The notes under the pieces are model-generated. The model was not told the origin of the DNA, made no database searches, and saw only the letters and a list, made by a program, of their open reading frames with translations. Positions 34,063 through 42,520 of a stretch of DNA of 64,000 nucleotides are shown one piece after another. This DNA comes from Flavobacteriales bacterium (GTDB taxonomy: Bacteria; Bacteroidota; Bacteroidia; Flavobacteriales_F; PHOS-HE28), in the NCBI GenBank assembly GCA_016716605.1, contig JADJWA010000001.1, forward strand, positions 434,001 to 498,000. The letters run 5' to 3'. Positions within the stretch are counted from its first letter, which is position 1. The number at the start of each line of letters is the position of its first letter. The position numbers and the translations under genes were made by a program.

Positions 34063-35355
34063 ATGGCCACGCTCCTCCGCCTCGGCGCCGTGCTCTACCA
34101 TCTCGCGATCCGCGCGGCGGCGCCCTTCTCGCCGAAGGCGAAGGCTTGGGTCACTGGCCGCAAGGGCCTCTGGGACCGCCTTTCTGAGAAGCGCGATGCC
34201 CTGCAGGGCTGCATCTGGATGCACTGCGCCAGCGTGGGCGAATTCGAGCAGGGCCTGCCGGTGCTGGAGGCCTTGAGGCGCGAACGGCCCGGCGCACCTG
34301 TGCTGATCACCTTTTTCAGCCCGAGCGGCTATGAGGCCCGGAAGGATCTGCCATGGGCCACGCTTGTGGAATACCTCCCGGCGGATGGCCGCCAGAATGC
34401 GGAACGGTTCATCGCATCGGTGAAGCCGAGCGTGGTGCTCTGGGTGAAGTACGAGTTCTGGCCAAGCTGGCTCAAGGGCTTGCAGGCAAGATCGATCCCC
34501 GCTTTTTTGATCTCCGGGATCTTCCGGCCTGAGCAGGCCTTCTTCCGTTGGTACGGCGGAGCGCAGCGCAGCATGCTGCGCTGCTTCACCCGCCTATTCG
34601 TACAGGATGATCGCTCGCGGGCCTTGCTCGACCGCATTGGGATCGGCAACGTCACCGTCAGCGGTGATACGCGCTTCGATCGGGTGGATGCGATCGCGCG
34701 CGAGGGCGCCCGGCTGCCCATTGGGCAAGCCTACCACCGCGCCATGGATGCGCCGGTGCTGATCGCCGGCAGCACCTGGCCGGCCGATGAGGCAATGATC
34801 GCCGATGCGCTGCGCGCCATGCCCAAGGCACCGCGGCTGCTGATCGTGCCGCATGAGCCCTCGCCTTCGGCCTTGGACAGCATTGAGCAGCGCATGCAGC
34901 CACCCGTGGTGCGATGGAGCGAGCTGGATTCGCTGCTCCATGGTGCTTCGGCGGATCTTCCGCTCACCGCGCCACCGGATGAGGACCCGCTCTTCGCGCG
35001 CACGCTGCTGGTCGATCGCATGGGGATCCTGGCACGTCTGTACCAGCATGCCGACATCGCTTATGTGGGCGGCGGCTTCGGCGATGGCATCCACAGCATC
35101 CTCGAGGCTGCGGCTTGGGGGAGGCCGGTGATCTTCGGGCCCAGGCACCGCAAATTCACCGAGGCGCGCGGATTGATCGATGCGGGCGGCGGCTTCGAGG
35201 TGCGCGACGCGGGTGGATTGCGCGAGCTGCTGGAAGGCCTGCTGCGCGATCGCAACGCCCGCGAGGCCGCATCGCTCGCGGCGCTCGGTTACGTTCGCGA
35301 GCGCGTGGGCGCGACAGCGCGCATCCTGGCGGGCATCAATGCGCAGCCGCGCTGA
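34063..35355 (+). CDS. waaA: 3-deoxy-D-manno-octulosonic acid (Kdo) transferase
   Basis: 430 residues. An N-terminal membrane anchor segment (LLRLGAVLYHLAIRAAAPFS) precedes the WaaA motif WMHCASVGEFEQGLPVLEAL, with the catalytic Glu in SVGEFEQ. The C-terminal GT-B half has GGSTWPADE-like (AGSTWPADEAMIADAL) and AYVGGGFGDGIHSILEAAAW, then GPRHRKFTEA. It adds Kdo from CMP-Kdo to lipid A on the cytoplasmic face. Coupled to the barrel gene upstream. The stop directly abuts the convergent gene at 35356. Confidence 0.95.
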   Translation: MATLLRLGAVLYHLAIRAAAPFSPKAKAWVTGRKGLWDRLSEKRDALQGCIWMHCASVGEFEQGLPVLEALRRERPGAPVLITFFSPSGYEARKDLPWATLVEYLPADGRQNAERFIASVKPSVVLWVKYEFWPSWLKGLQARSIPAFLISGIFRPEQAFFRWYGGAQRSMLRCFTRLFVQDDRSRALLDRIGIGNVTVSGDTRFDRVDAIAREGARLPIGQAYHRAMDAPVLIAGSTWPADEAMIADALRAMPKAPRLLIVPHEPSPSALDSIEQRMQPPVVRWSELDSLLHGASADLPLTAPPDEDPLFARTLLVDRMGILARLYQHADIAYVGGGFGDGIHSILEAAAWGRPVIFGPRHRKFTEARGLIDAGGGFEVRDAGGLRELLEGLLRDRNAREAASLAALGYVRERVGATARILAGINAQPR

Positions 35356-37023
35356 TCACTTCCTCACATCCTTGGTGAGGTCGATGCGCACGGGCAGGTA
35401 GCGCGCGACACCCATGGCGTCGGCGCCGAAGGCCACGTACTGGTCCTTGCCGGTGCGCACCAGGTCCCAGCCGCCGATGAAGTCCCGGGCGACATCGCCT
35501 TTGAGGATGGCCTTGGTGCGGAAGCCCCCCTTGTCGTCGAAGTAGGCATAGACGGAATTGGGCTTGCCGGGATCCTTCGGGCTGATGCGCTCCTTGAGCT
35601 TGCGCTGCTCCGCCAATTCATCGCTGTCGATGAGGAAGAGGTAGAGCTGCTTGTCGAACACTGTGGCCAGGAGCCTGCCGGTGACCGCGCTGCCGGTGAT
35701 GGCCCAGCGCCGGTACAGCGTGCTCCATTGCTGGTTCCACTCCTTGTCGAGGCTGCGGGCCAGCACCGGGCCGTGATAATATGTGCGGCGCGCGCGGCGC
35801 GTCTCGCCGTCGATGCGCGATACCGTGAAGCCCACTTCATTCACGATGTACCAGCCGCCATCGCCGCGCTCGAGCAGGTCAACCACGTCGGTGACCCAAT
35901 CGAGGCGCTTCTCCGACTTCTTCTTCTTCCCTTCCTCATCATCATCGTCCTCCGCCACTTCGCTCGCTTCGTTGCGCTCGGATATCTCCTCGTCGCTGAG
36001 CGGCTCGCCGGTGAAGGGCAGCCAGCGCGCGGGCAGGTTACCGGTGCTATCAGGCTCCATCGTGGCGATGAAATTGCCCTCGAGCTTGCCGCTGCCTTCA
36101 CCGCTGGTGGCATAGATGCCCGCCCACACGATGCCCTGTCCGAAGTCGCGAAGGATGCCACCGGTAGGCACCGCTCCTTCAGGAAGGGAGAGCGGCATGG
36201 GCGCGATGTCGTCCTTGTTGAACTGATAGAGCGTGGTCTCGTAGGTGAAGCTGCCGCCAGCGTACGGCCTTCCCTTGGCCCGGCTGCGCAGGAGCAGGTA
36301 GCCCGTGCCCTTCGCATCGATCGCAGCATCGACCACCTCGGTGCGCTCGGCCTTGGAATCGATGCGCAGCACATGCTGCCAGATGGCATTCATCTGCCGG
36401 TCAACGGCTACGAGCAGGCGGAAGGCGTTGCCATCTGGATCGACCATGTGCGGGCCGTAGATGACCATGTGGCTCGAATCGCGCGCCACCGCCGTGCGGA
36501 ATCGATCGCGCGTGAGGGTGCCGGGCTTCACGACGGTGGTGCTGAACACCTTGGCCTGCACGGGGAAGGAACAGATGGGGTCGAAGGAGGGAGGCGGCTT
36601 GGTGAGGTGCGGGTCGAGGTGCTGGTAGAAGAGCGACACATCCTCGTCGCGGCGGTTGCGCGCGATCATCATCGGCTTGCCATTGTACCACACGAGGTCA
36701 TCGAGGAAGAGCTGCTCCTGGCCCATGCGCTTCATGGCCGGTTCCATGCTGCGCTCATGGATGAGCTTCTCATAATCGTACACGTCGATGCTGGGGCCCT
36801 TCTTGACATGGCTCCGCGCATCGAATTCCGGGCTCTGCATCACCATCACGGCCGTAGGGCTGCTGCGGAAAATGGCGTAGGGGGTCATCACCACGGCCGG
36901 CTTCTTCTCCGGTGCCAGGCGCACGCGCACCTTCACCTTGTCTTCGGGCTTGGTCTGGGCGATCGCCGCGGCCGGCAGCATCAGCGCGGCCATGAGCAGG
37001 CCGGTCAAGGATCGATTCATCAT
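35356..37023 (-). CDS. Large secreted protein of unknown function
   Basis: 555 residues with a signal peptide (ending about LPAAAIAQ). The body is beta-rich with repeated short aromatic/Gly motifs (GGSFTYETTLYQFNKDDIAP, GDGGWYIVNEVGFTVSRIDG, FDDKGGFRTKAIL) and may be a propeller-like fold. A low-complexity insertion of about 25 residues (EVAEDDDDEEGKKKKSEKR) sits near residue 385, an acidic run followed by a basic run. No sorting domain or lipobox was seen. I do not recognise a family. TACTTTCA at 37043-37050 (- strand) may be its promoter box. Confidence 0.65.
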   Translation of the reverse strand: MMNRSLTGLLMAALMLPAAAIAQTKPEDKVKVRVRLAPEKKPAVVMTPYAIFRSSPTAVMVMQSPEFDARSHVKKGPSIDVYDYEKLIHERSMEPAMKRMGQEQLFLDDLVWYNGKPMMIARNRRDEDVSLFYQHLDPHLTKPPPSFDPICSFPVQAKVFSTTVVKPGTLTRDRFRTAVARDSSHMVIYGPHMVDPDGNAFRLLVAVDRQMNAIWQHVLRIDSKAERTEVVDAAIDAKGTGYLLLRSRAKGRPYAGGSFTYETTLYQFNKDDIAPMPLSLPEGAVPTGGILRDFGQGIVWAGIYATSGEGSGKLEGNFIATMEPDSTGNLPARWLPFTGEPLSDEEISERNEASEVAEDDDDEEGKKKKSEKRLDWVTDVVDLLERGDGGWYIVNEVGFTVSRIDGETRRARRTYYHGPVLARSLDKEWNQQWSTLYRRWAITGSAVTGRLLATVFDKQLYLFLIDSDELAEQRKLKERISPKDPGKPNSVYAYFDDKGGFRTKAILKGDVARDFIGGWDLVRTGKDQYVAFGADAMGVARYLPVRIDLTKDVRK

Positions 37024-37083
37024 TGGTCTTTTGCGTGGGGCGTGAAAGTAGGGCGCCGCCTTCGGCGAGCACCGTGCCACGGA

Positions 37084-37449
37084 TCAGCGGAGCTTCGGAT
37101 TGGATCCGTGGCGCCCGGCATCTCGTTCGGCCTTTGCCTGCATGCGCCGCTCCCAGGCTGCTTGCAGGTCCGTTCCCGTCTGATTGGCCAAACAGAGCAC
37201 CACGAAGAGCACATCGGCCAGCTCCTCCCCGAGGTCCTTGCCCTGGTCGCTCTCCTTCTCGCTTTGCTCACCGTACCGGCGGGCCATGATGCGGGCCACC
37301 TCCCCCACCTCTTCGGCGAGCATGGCCATGTTGGTAAGCGGGCTGAAGTAGCGCACCCCGTGGGCAGCGATCCAAGCATCCACCTCAGCCGCCAGCCATC
37401 TTACAGGGGGCTTGCTTCTTAACTCGGAAACCCTAGCTTCGCTTTCCAT
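37084..37449 (-). CDS. MazG-like nucleotide pyrophosphohydrolase
   Basis: 121 residues. The MazG metal motif is present: MLAEEVGEVARIMARR followed by DLGEELADVLFVVLCLAN (ExxE ... ExxD). The family hydrolyses (d)NTPs to monophosphates. ATG 37449 is used; the upstream TTG at 37470 is less likely. In many Bacteroidota a similar gene lies with rsgA and dtd, and here all three are on the - strand but separated. Its start overlaps, head to head, the start of the gene at 37448. Confidence 0.88.
   Translation of the reverse strand: MESEARVSELRSKPPVRWLAAEVDAWIAAHGVRYFSPLTNMAMLAEEVGEVARIMARRYGEQSEKESDQGKDLGEELADVLFVVLCLANQTGTDLQAAWERRMQAKAERDAGRHGSNPKLR
37434..37441 (+). promoter_or_regulatory. -7-like box 6 nt before the 37448 gene, inside the mazG start region
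   Basis: TAGCTTCG-CTTTCC-ATG. The box lies inside the mazG coding sequence. On the opposite strand CACCTTTG (37469-37476) may serve mazG, so the two promoters would give overlapping antisense 5' ends. Confidence 0.4.
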
Positions 37450-37849
37450 GACCGGCCGATTTTTCAACAAAGGTGTGTGGCTTGCCGTGAATCCGGCGCT
37501 GCGGCTCCTTGCCTTCGGGCTGCTGCTGCTTGGGCCAGCCGGCCGCTCCGCAGCGCAGGACCTTGTTCAGGCCGCGGTTGATGGATTGCAGGATGCCCAG
37601 CACGCCCGGACGGCGAGCCTGCTCCTGGAGCAGCAACCTGATGTGCTGATGGCGCGCTTCGACCTCCGCACGCGCAACATGATGCTGCATGTGGCCGAGA
37701 ATGCCACGATCAACAAGAACCAGATCAATGCGTTGCTCGCGCCATTGGGCGTGCAGATCCGCTGCTACGGCCGCAACGCCGTTCGCGAAACCCCATTCCG
37801 CCATGTGAACGCCGATGATTGCGGCGACCCGGCTCCAATTGACCGATGA
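37448..37849 (+). CDS. Hypothetical small secreted protein
   Basis: 133 residues. A signal peptide (hydrophobic core about 19-29, cleavage near SAAQ) is followed by a mixed alpha/beta domain (VLMARFDLRTRNMMLHV, ATINKNQINALLAPLGVQIR, CYGRNA). The second half looks like the strand-helix-strand of a small ferredoxin-like (HMA-type) fold but lacks the CxxC metal motif; this is a guess. The stop overlaps the ATG of the large T9SS protein (ATGA), so the pair is co-translated. Confidence 0.6.
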   Translation: MTGRFFNKGVWLAVNPALRLLAFGLLLLGPAGRSAAQDLVQAAVDGLQDAQHARTASLLLEQQPDVLMARFDLRTRNMMLHVAENATINKNQINALLAPLGVQIRCYGRNAVRETPFRHVNADDCGDPAPIDR

Positions 37850-40110
37850 GGCAGCACAGGCTGCATAGCATTCATGCGCGCCGGATCCGTTTCGGTGCCA
37901 TGCTTGTTGCGTTCAGCGTGCAAGCGGCCTCGTGGTCCTTCGGGCAATGCACCAACCTCACTGCGTTCGGCACGGTGACCGCCCCAACGAACAGCACACC
38001 GCTCACGATCAGCACCTGCACGTTCCAAACGGAATACAACACGGTCAATGGCATCCTGGCAGGCTCCACATACACGGTCACGAGCTCCTGCGGCGGCTAC
38101 ATCACCGTGCGCCGCAATACCTACAATGGGACCGTTGTGGCCAATGGGAATTCACCGGTCACCTTCACCGCACCCGTGAGCGGGACCTATTACCTGCATT
38201 TCAACACCAACGCCGCGTGCGGTACGGCTACCAGCTGCTGCACCACGACCATCACCTGCACCTCGTGCGGAGGAGGCGCCAGCGGTTGCCTCAATTCGGT
38301 GGCGTTCGGCACCGTTGCCGCTCCAACCAACAACACGCCGGTGACGATCAGCACCTGCACCTACCAAACCGAGTACAACACGATCACCGGGGTGGCGGCT
38401 GGCGCCACTTATACCGTCTCGAACTCATGCGGCGGCTATATCACCGTGCGGCAGGGCCTTTTCAACGGGCCGGTAATCTCCCAAGGCAGCTCGGCTCTCA
38501 CCTTCACGGCCACTGTGGCCGGCACATACTACATCCATTACAATACCAGCGCCGCGTGCGGCACCGCGACCAATTGCTGCACCACGACCATCACCTGCAC
38601 TTCATGCACGGGGACTCCGCCGCCCGGCTCCTGCACTGCCGTGAACATCCCGAGCCTGCCGGTTACCGGACAGCCGGTGGCCTGCCACGGATCGAACCTG
38701 ATCACCGCTGCCAACATGACCAGTTTCTGCGGAACGGCCAGCACGCTCTACCTCGGCGGCAATGAAGCGCTGTATACCGTGACGCCAACCACCACGGGCA
38801 GCTACGTGATCAACTATACCGGTCAATCCTGGAGCAGCATCTGGGTGTTCAGCGCGAATTGCCCGACCGCTGGCGGTTTGTGCCAAGGTTCGGTGAGCGG
38901 CAGCGCCGCCAGCCAATCGCTCACGTTGACCCTCACGGCTGGCGTGCAGTACTGGATCTTGTTCGACACTTGGCCTTCTCCTCCGAGCCCGTGCCCGGGA
39001 ACCTTCAGCATCACCACCTCGAATGTCCCCCCTCCGACGGTGGCCAGTGATTGCAACCAGGCGGTGAACATTTGCACCAACATCAACTTCCAGATCGACC
39101 CCAATGGGTATGGGAACACCTACGAGATACCGCCACTCGGATCGCTCGGGAATCCCGATTACCTCGTTGATGGAGTTCCCAGCCCTTGGGGAAGCGACAA
39201 TTGGGGCTGCTTGCGCGCGGGCGAGCTCAACAGCACCTGGATGGTGGTGAATGTGCTCACGGGCGGTTCGCTCACGTTCACCTTCGGAGGACTAGGCACG
39301 CAATCCGGCTTCTATGATTGGATCATGTACCCTTATGGGATCGGCACATGCACGCAAGTGGCGGCCAATCAGGTGGCACCTGTGCGCTGCAATTGGAATG
39401 GTGTGTCCTTCGGCGGCACCGGACTCGCCGCTCCACCGCCCGCCGGTGGCGACCCCTCGAACTTCGAGCCGCCCCTGAACGTGGCATCACAGACGCAATG
39501 GCTCATCTGCTTCAGCAACTGGAGCTCAGTGACCACCAACGTTCCCTTGCAGTTCGGCGGGACAGCCGTTGTGAGCTGCTCGACGCTGCCGGTAGAGATG
39601 CTGCTCTTCGATGCGCACGCGCAAGCCAACACCGTGGCACTCGAATGGGTAACAGCGAATGAATCGAACTCCTCGCGCTTCATCGTTGAGCGCTCAAGCG
39701 ACGGCGAAGCTTGGAGCGAGCTATCGACCATGCCCGCAGCGGGCACATCGAACAGTCCGATCCTATACAAGCTGGAGGACCGGGCGCCGATCCTGGGTAA
39801 TTCGTATTACCGCTTACGCATGCTTGACCTCGATGGCAGCGAGACCCTGTCGCAGGTGAGGTCGGTGCGTTTCAGCCCGAGCGCCCGTGTGTCACCGAAT
39901 CCAGCTACCGGGCCTTTCGCTGTTACCGGAGTCAGCGCTGACCACCTTGTTCAGCTCTTCGATGCCATGGGGCGCGAAGTGCCCATTTCCTTGGTGCGCG
40001 GGGATCCCGATCGGGCCATGGTCGACCCGCTCGGTGCGCCCCCTGGCGTGTACCAGCTCCGAATCGCCGGAGATCACTCAACCGCGGTCCGCGTGGCGAT
40101 TGAACGCTGA
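37846..40110 (+). CDS. T9SS-exported adhesin-like protein with two Cys-rich tandem repeats
   Basis: 754 residues. Signal peptide to about residue 34, then two tandem domains of about 110 residues (35-147 and 148-257). By hand count they match at about 76 of 107 positions (AFGTV, TISTCT-QTEYNT, SCGGYITVR, YNTSAACGTAT, CCTTTITCTSC). The middle part (about 270-560) holds further Thr/Ser/Gly-rich beta domains. Near the end is a cohesin/Ig-like segment (LEWVTANESNSSRFIVERSS) and a type A sorting domain (RVSPNPATGPFAVTG, PPGVYQLRIAG). A surface protein rich in Cys is indicated; the ligand is unknown. Confidence 0.85.
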   Translation: MRQHRLHSIHARRIRFGAMLVAFSVQAASWSFGQCTNLTAFGTVTAPTNSTPLTISTCTFQTEYNTVNGILAGSTYTVTSSCGGYITVRRNTYNGTVVANGNSPVTFTAPVSGTYYLHFNTNAACGTATSCCTTTITCTSCGGGASGCLNSVAFGTVAAPTNNTPVTISTCTYQTEYNTITGVAAGATYTVSNSCGGYITVRQGLFNGPVISQGSSALTFTATVAGTYYIHYNTSAACGTATNCCTTTITCTSCTGTPPPGSCTAVNIPSLPVTGQPVACHGSNLITAANMTSFCGTASTLYLGGNEALYTVTPTTTGSYVINYTGQSWSSIWVFSANCPTAGGLCQGSVSGSAASQSLTLTLTAGVQYWILFDTWPSPPSPCPGTFSITTSNVPPPTVASDCNQAVNICTNINFQIDPNGYGNTYEIPPLGSLGNPDYLVDGVPSPWGSDNWGCLRAGELNSTWMVVNVLTGGSLTFTFGGLGTQSGFYDWIMYPYGIGTCTQVAANQVAPVRCNWNGVSFGGTGLAAPPPAGGDPSNFEPPLNVASQTQWLICFSNWSSVTTNVPLQFGGTAVVSCSTLPVEMLLFDAHAQANTVALEWVTANESNSSRFIVERSSDGEAWSELSTMPAAGTSNSPILYKLEDRAPILGNSYYRLRMLDLDGSETLSQVRSVRFSPSARVSPNPATGPFAVTGVSADHLVQLFDAMGREVPISLVRGDPDRAMVDPLGAPPGVYQLRIAGDHSTAVRVAIER
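37948..38616 (+). repeat. Tandem coding repeat (two units of about 330-340 nt)
   Basis: Unit 1 starts at 37948 and unit 2 at 38287. They encode the two Cys-rich domains of the T9SS protein, about 71% identical at the protein level by my count over the aligned 107 residues. Confidence 0.8.
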
Positions 40111-40113
40111 GCG

Positions 40114-40566
40114 CTATTCCTTCAACCTGCTATCGATGATGATGGTCACCGGCCCGTCATTCATGAGGCCCACTTCCATCATGGCGCCGAACTCACCGCT
40201 CTGCACGCGTCGGCCCAGCATTTCAGCCAGGCGCTGTTTGGCACGCAGGTACAGCGACATTGCTTCATCAGGCCGCGCCGCACGGATGTAGCTCGGCCGA
40301 TTGCCTTTGGCCGTGCTGGCGTGCAGGGTGAACTGGCTCACCACGAGCAACTCGCCGTGCGCCTGGGTGATGTCGAAGTTCATTACGCCATCGGCATCCG
40401 GGAAGAGCCGCATCCGGATGACCTTGCCGCACAGCCATTCCAGGTCCGCCTCTGAATCGCCGGCCTCGATCCCGAGCAGCACGAGCAAGCCTGCGGCGAT
40501 CCGGGCATGCTCGCGCCCATCGATGCGCACGCTCGCGCCGCTCACGCGTTGGATCACGGCGCGCAT
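40114..40566 (-). CDS. dtd: D-aminoacyl-tRNA deacylase
   Basis: 150 residues. DTD signatures: MRAVIQRVSGASVRI at the N-terminus, the catalytic SQFTLHAST (SQFTL) near residue 78, and the Gly-cisPro-like motif LMNDGPVTIIID near the C-terminus, which proofreads D-amino acids from tRNA. The stop lies 3 nt from the stop of the convergent T9SS gene. It starts 1 nt after the upstream acid phosphatase gene, so it is in a translation-quality operon with rsgA. Confidence 0.95.
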   Translation of the reverse strand: MRAVIQRVSGASVRIDGREHARIAAGLLVLLGIEAGDSEADLEWLCGKVIRMRLFPDADGVMNFDITQAHGELLVVSQFTLHASTAKGNRPSYIRAARPDEAMSLYLRAKQRLAEMLGRRVQSGEFGAMMEVGLMNDGPVTIIIDSRLKE

Positions 40567-40567
40567 C

Positions 40568-41422
40568 TCAATAGCCGTTCTGCTCGAACCATGCCTTCAT
40601 CCGCGCATGCTTCTCAGCATCGGTGCCCCTGCCGTGGATGGCGTCGCGCCAGGTGCCGTACATGGGGTTTGGCATCAGGATGAAGTACTGCGAGAGGCTG
40701 TCGTGCAGATCCTTCAGCTGATCCAATCCGTTGTTCACGCTGCGGTCCTTGAATCGCTCATCGAAATCGCGCAGCTGATCGCCAACGAGCAGCAGCACCT
40801 GATGGGTGGCGCGTAACCGCTCCCGGCGCTCGCTCTTGTCACTGGTGCCCTCCATGAGCAGCAGATGCTTCTCATCCGCATCAGGGAAGCCCAGATCGCT
40901 CAGGTTCTTCAGCGTACTGGCCTTCTCGCGGATGTCGCGGTTGGTGATGTAGAAGACCTCGCATCCGGCTGACTTCGCGAACTGCAAGAACCTGAGTGCT
41001 CCCGGGCTCGCTTTGGCGGCGGCTTTATCCGTCCACTCGCGCCACGCGGATTGATCGAAGGTCCGATCATGCTTGATCGCGCTCACCTGATAAGGACTAT
41101 TGTCGAGCACGGTCTCGTCGATATCAACGATGACAGCCAAGGGGCGCTTGTCCCATTCCCTGCTGTCCACCATCTGCTTCTCATGATCAATGGCCTCGAG
41201 CCTTGCCTCCAATCTGCTCGTCGCGAACTCATAGCCTTGGAGATATAGCCAATGCGCCTCGGCCGAAGCATGCTGCCAGAGGACGGCATCGGTTCCCTGC
41301 TGCGCGAGCAAGGCTTCATGATCCACGCCTGACGCAACAGGCTTCTGGCCGGAGCAGGCCATCAGCGCAGATAACGGAACGGCTGCCGACAGCAAGAGCC
41401 AAGGGTTCAAGGATGCATTCAT
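40568..41422 (-). CDS. 5'-nucleotidase, lipoprotein e(P4) family (class C acid phosphatase)
   Basis: 284 residues with a lipoprotein signal (lipobox LMAC, Cys23). The HAD core has the nucleophile and acid pair D100 and D102 in VIVDIDETVLDNS, motif II in FYITNRDIREKA, motif III Lys in SDKSERRERL, and motif IV in LLLVGDQLRDFDE. It is expected to dephosphorylate nucleotides outside the inner membrane for salvage. It sits between rsgA (14 nt upstream) and dtd (1 nt downstream). Confidence 0.92.
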   Translation of the reverse strand: MNASLNPWLLLSAAVPLSALMACSGQKPVASGVDHEALLAQQGTDAVLWQHASAEAHWLYLQGYEFATSRLEARLEAIDHEKQMVDSREWDKRPLAVIVDIDETVLDNSPYQVSAIKHDRTFDQSAWREWTDKAAAKASPGALRFLQFAKSAGCEVFYITNRDIREKASTLKNLSDLGFPDADEKHLLLMEGTSDKSERRERLRATHQVLLLVGDQLRDFDERFKDRSVNNGLDQLKDLHDSLSQYFILMPNPMYGTWRDAIHGRGTDAEKHARMKAWFEQNGY

Positions 41423-41436
41423 GGCAAAAGCGTTGT

Positions 41437-42453
41437 TCAGTCCTGGCGATAGGCGCTCTCATCATCCACGCCTTCGAGCATGTCAAGGTAGCTACGATAG
41501 CGGCTGGGTGCGATGGCCCCTTCTTCAACCGCTTTCCGCACCGCGCAGCCCGGCTCCTCCCTGTGCATGCAATCATTGAAGCGGCAGTCGCCCTTGCGCT
41601 TGAACATCTCGGGGAATTGATCTCCGATGTGGTGCTCTTCCAGATCAACCAGGCCGAAGCCCTTGATGCCGGGCGTATCGATAATGAAGGCGGGTTGAGG
41701 GACTGTGGCAAGTGGCTCACCGTGACCATCCAAGGAGCTTTGGCCAAGAGCGCCAGCCCAACCTCCACTATGCAGCTCGAACATCTCCGCATACGTGGTG
41801 GTATGCACGCCCTTGCCGCTGGCCGCGCTCACCTCGAGGGTGAAGAGGTCGAGACTGGGGTCGATGGCGTTGATCAAGGTGCTCTTGCCCACTCCACTGT
41901 GCCCGCTGATGAGCGTGACTTTGCCGGCGAGCAGCCCCTTCACCTCATCGATGCCCGTGCCATCGACGGCCGATGTGATGATGGTGCGGTACCCGACACC
42001 TTCATAAACCTCTTGGTACTCGGCGAGTAGGTCGAGCTCCTCCTCACCCTGCAAGTCGTCCACCTTGTTGAACACGATGACAGTGGGCACCTCATAGGTC
42101 TCCGCGGTGACGAGGAAGCGATCGATGAAACCGAAGCTCGTGCGCGGCCTGGCCACCGCCACCATGAGCAGCGCTTGGTCGAGGTTTGCGGCAATCACAT
42201 GCTTGTGATGGCTCAGGTTCACGCTACGGCGCACGAGGTAGTTGCGCCGGTCGTGCAGGTCGATGATGCTGCCCGGATGCTCAGGATCGCGCTGTGGCTC
42301 GAAGGTGACGCGATCGCCCACCGCCACGGGATTGGTGCTCTTCCACTCTTTGATGCGCAACTGTCCGCGCGCAACGCACTCATGACGGCTGCCATCATCG
42401 GCGCGCACGAGATAGCGGCTGCCGGTGCTTCGAAGGACCAATCCAGAAGGCAT
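41437..42453 (-). CDS. rsgA: Ribosome small subunit-dependent GTPase RsgA
   Basis: 338 residues. An N-terminal OB domain precedes a circularly permuted GTPase with G4 FNKVDD, G1 SGHSGVGKSTLINAI, G3 DTPGIKGFGL, and a C-terminal zinc knuckle (CRFNDCMHREEPGCAV). It helps late 30S maturation. An extra stretch of about 22 residues (GGWAGALGQSSLDG then HGEPLATVP) precedes G3, where most RsgA proteins go straight from FEL to IIDTPG. The start is preceded at 4 nt by TTTCTTTG, which supports ATG 42453 over the long upstream frame. Confidence 0.95.
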   Translation of the reverse strand: MPSGLVLRSTGSRYLVRADDGSRHECVARGQLRIKEWKSTNPVAVGDRVTFEPQRDPEHPGSIIDLHDRRNYLVRRSVNLSHHKHVIAANLDQALLMVAVARPRTSFGFIDRFLVTAETYEVPTVIVFNKVDDLQGEEELDLLAEYQEVYEGVGYRTIITSAVDGTGIDEVKGLLAGKVTLISGHSGVGKSTLINAIDPSLDLFTLEVSAASGKGVHTTTYAEMFELHSGGWAGALGQSSLDGHGEPLATVPQPAFIIDTPGIKGFGLVDLEEHHIGDQFPEMFKRKGDCRFNDCMHREEPGCAVRKAVEEGAIAPSRYRSYLDMLEGVDDESAYRQD

Positions 42454-42457
42454 CGTG

Positions 42458-42465
42458 CAAAGAAA
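42458..42465 (-). promoter_or_regulatory. -7-like box 4 nt before rsgA
   Basis: TTTCTTTG on the - strand, 4-nt spacer (CACG), then ATG. It is divergent from CACCTTTG (42504-42511), which serves the + strand barrel gene at 42521. Confidence 0.4.
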
Positions 42466-42520
42466 GGCTGGGGCACGGGGCGGCGAGGACTTCGCGGTTG
42501 GCGCACCTTTGGGCGGCTCC

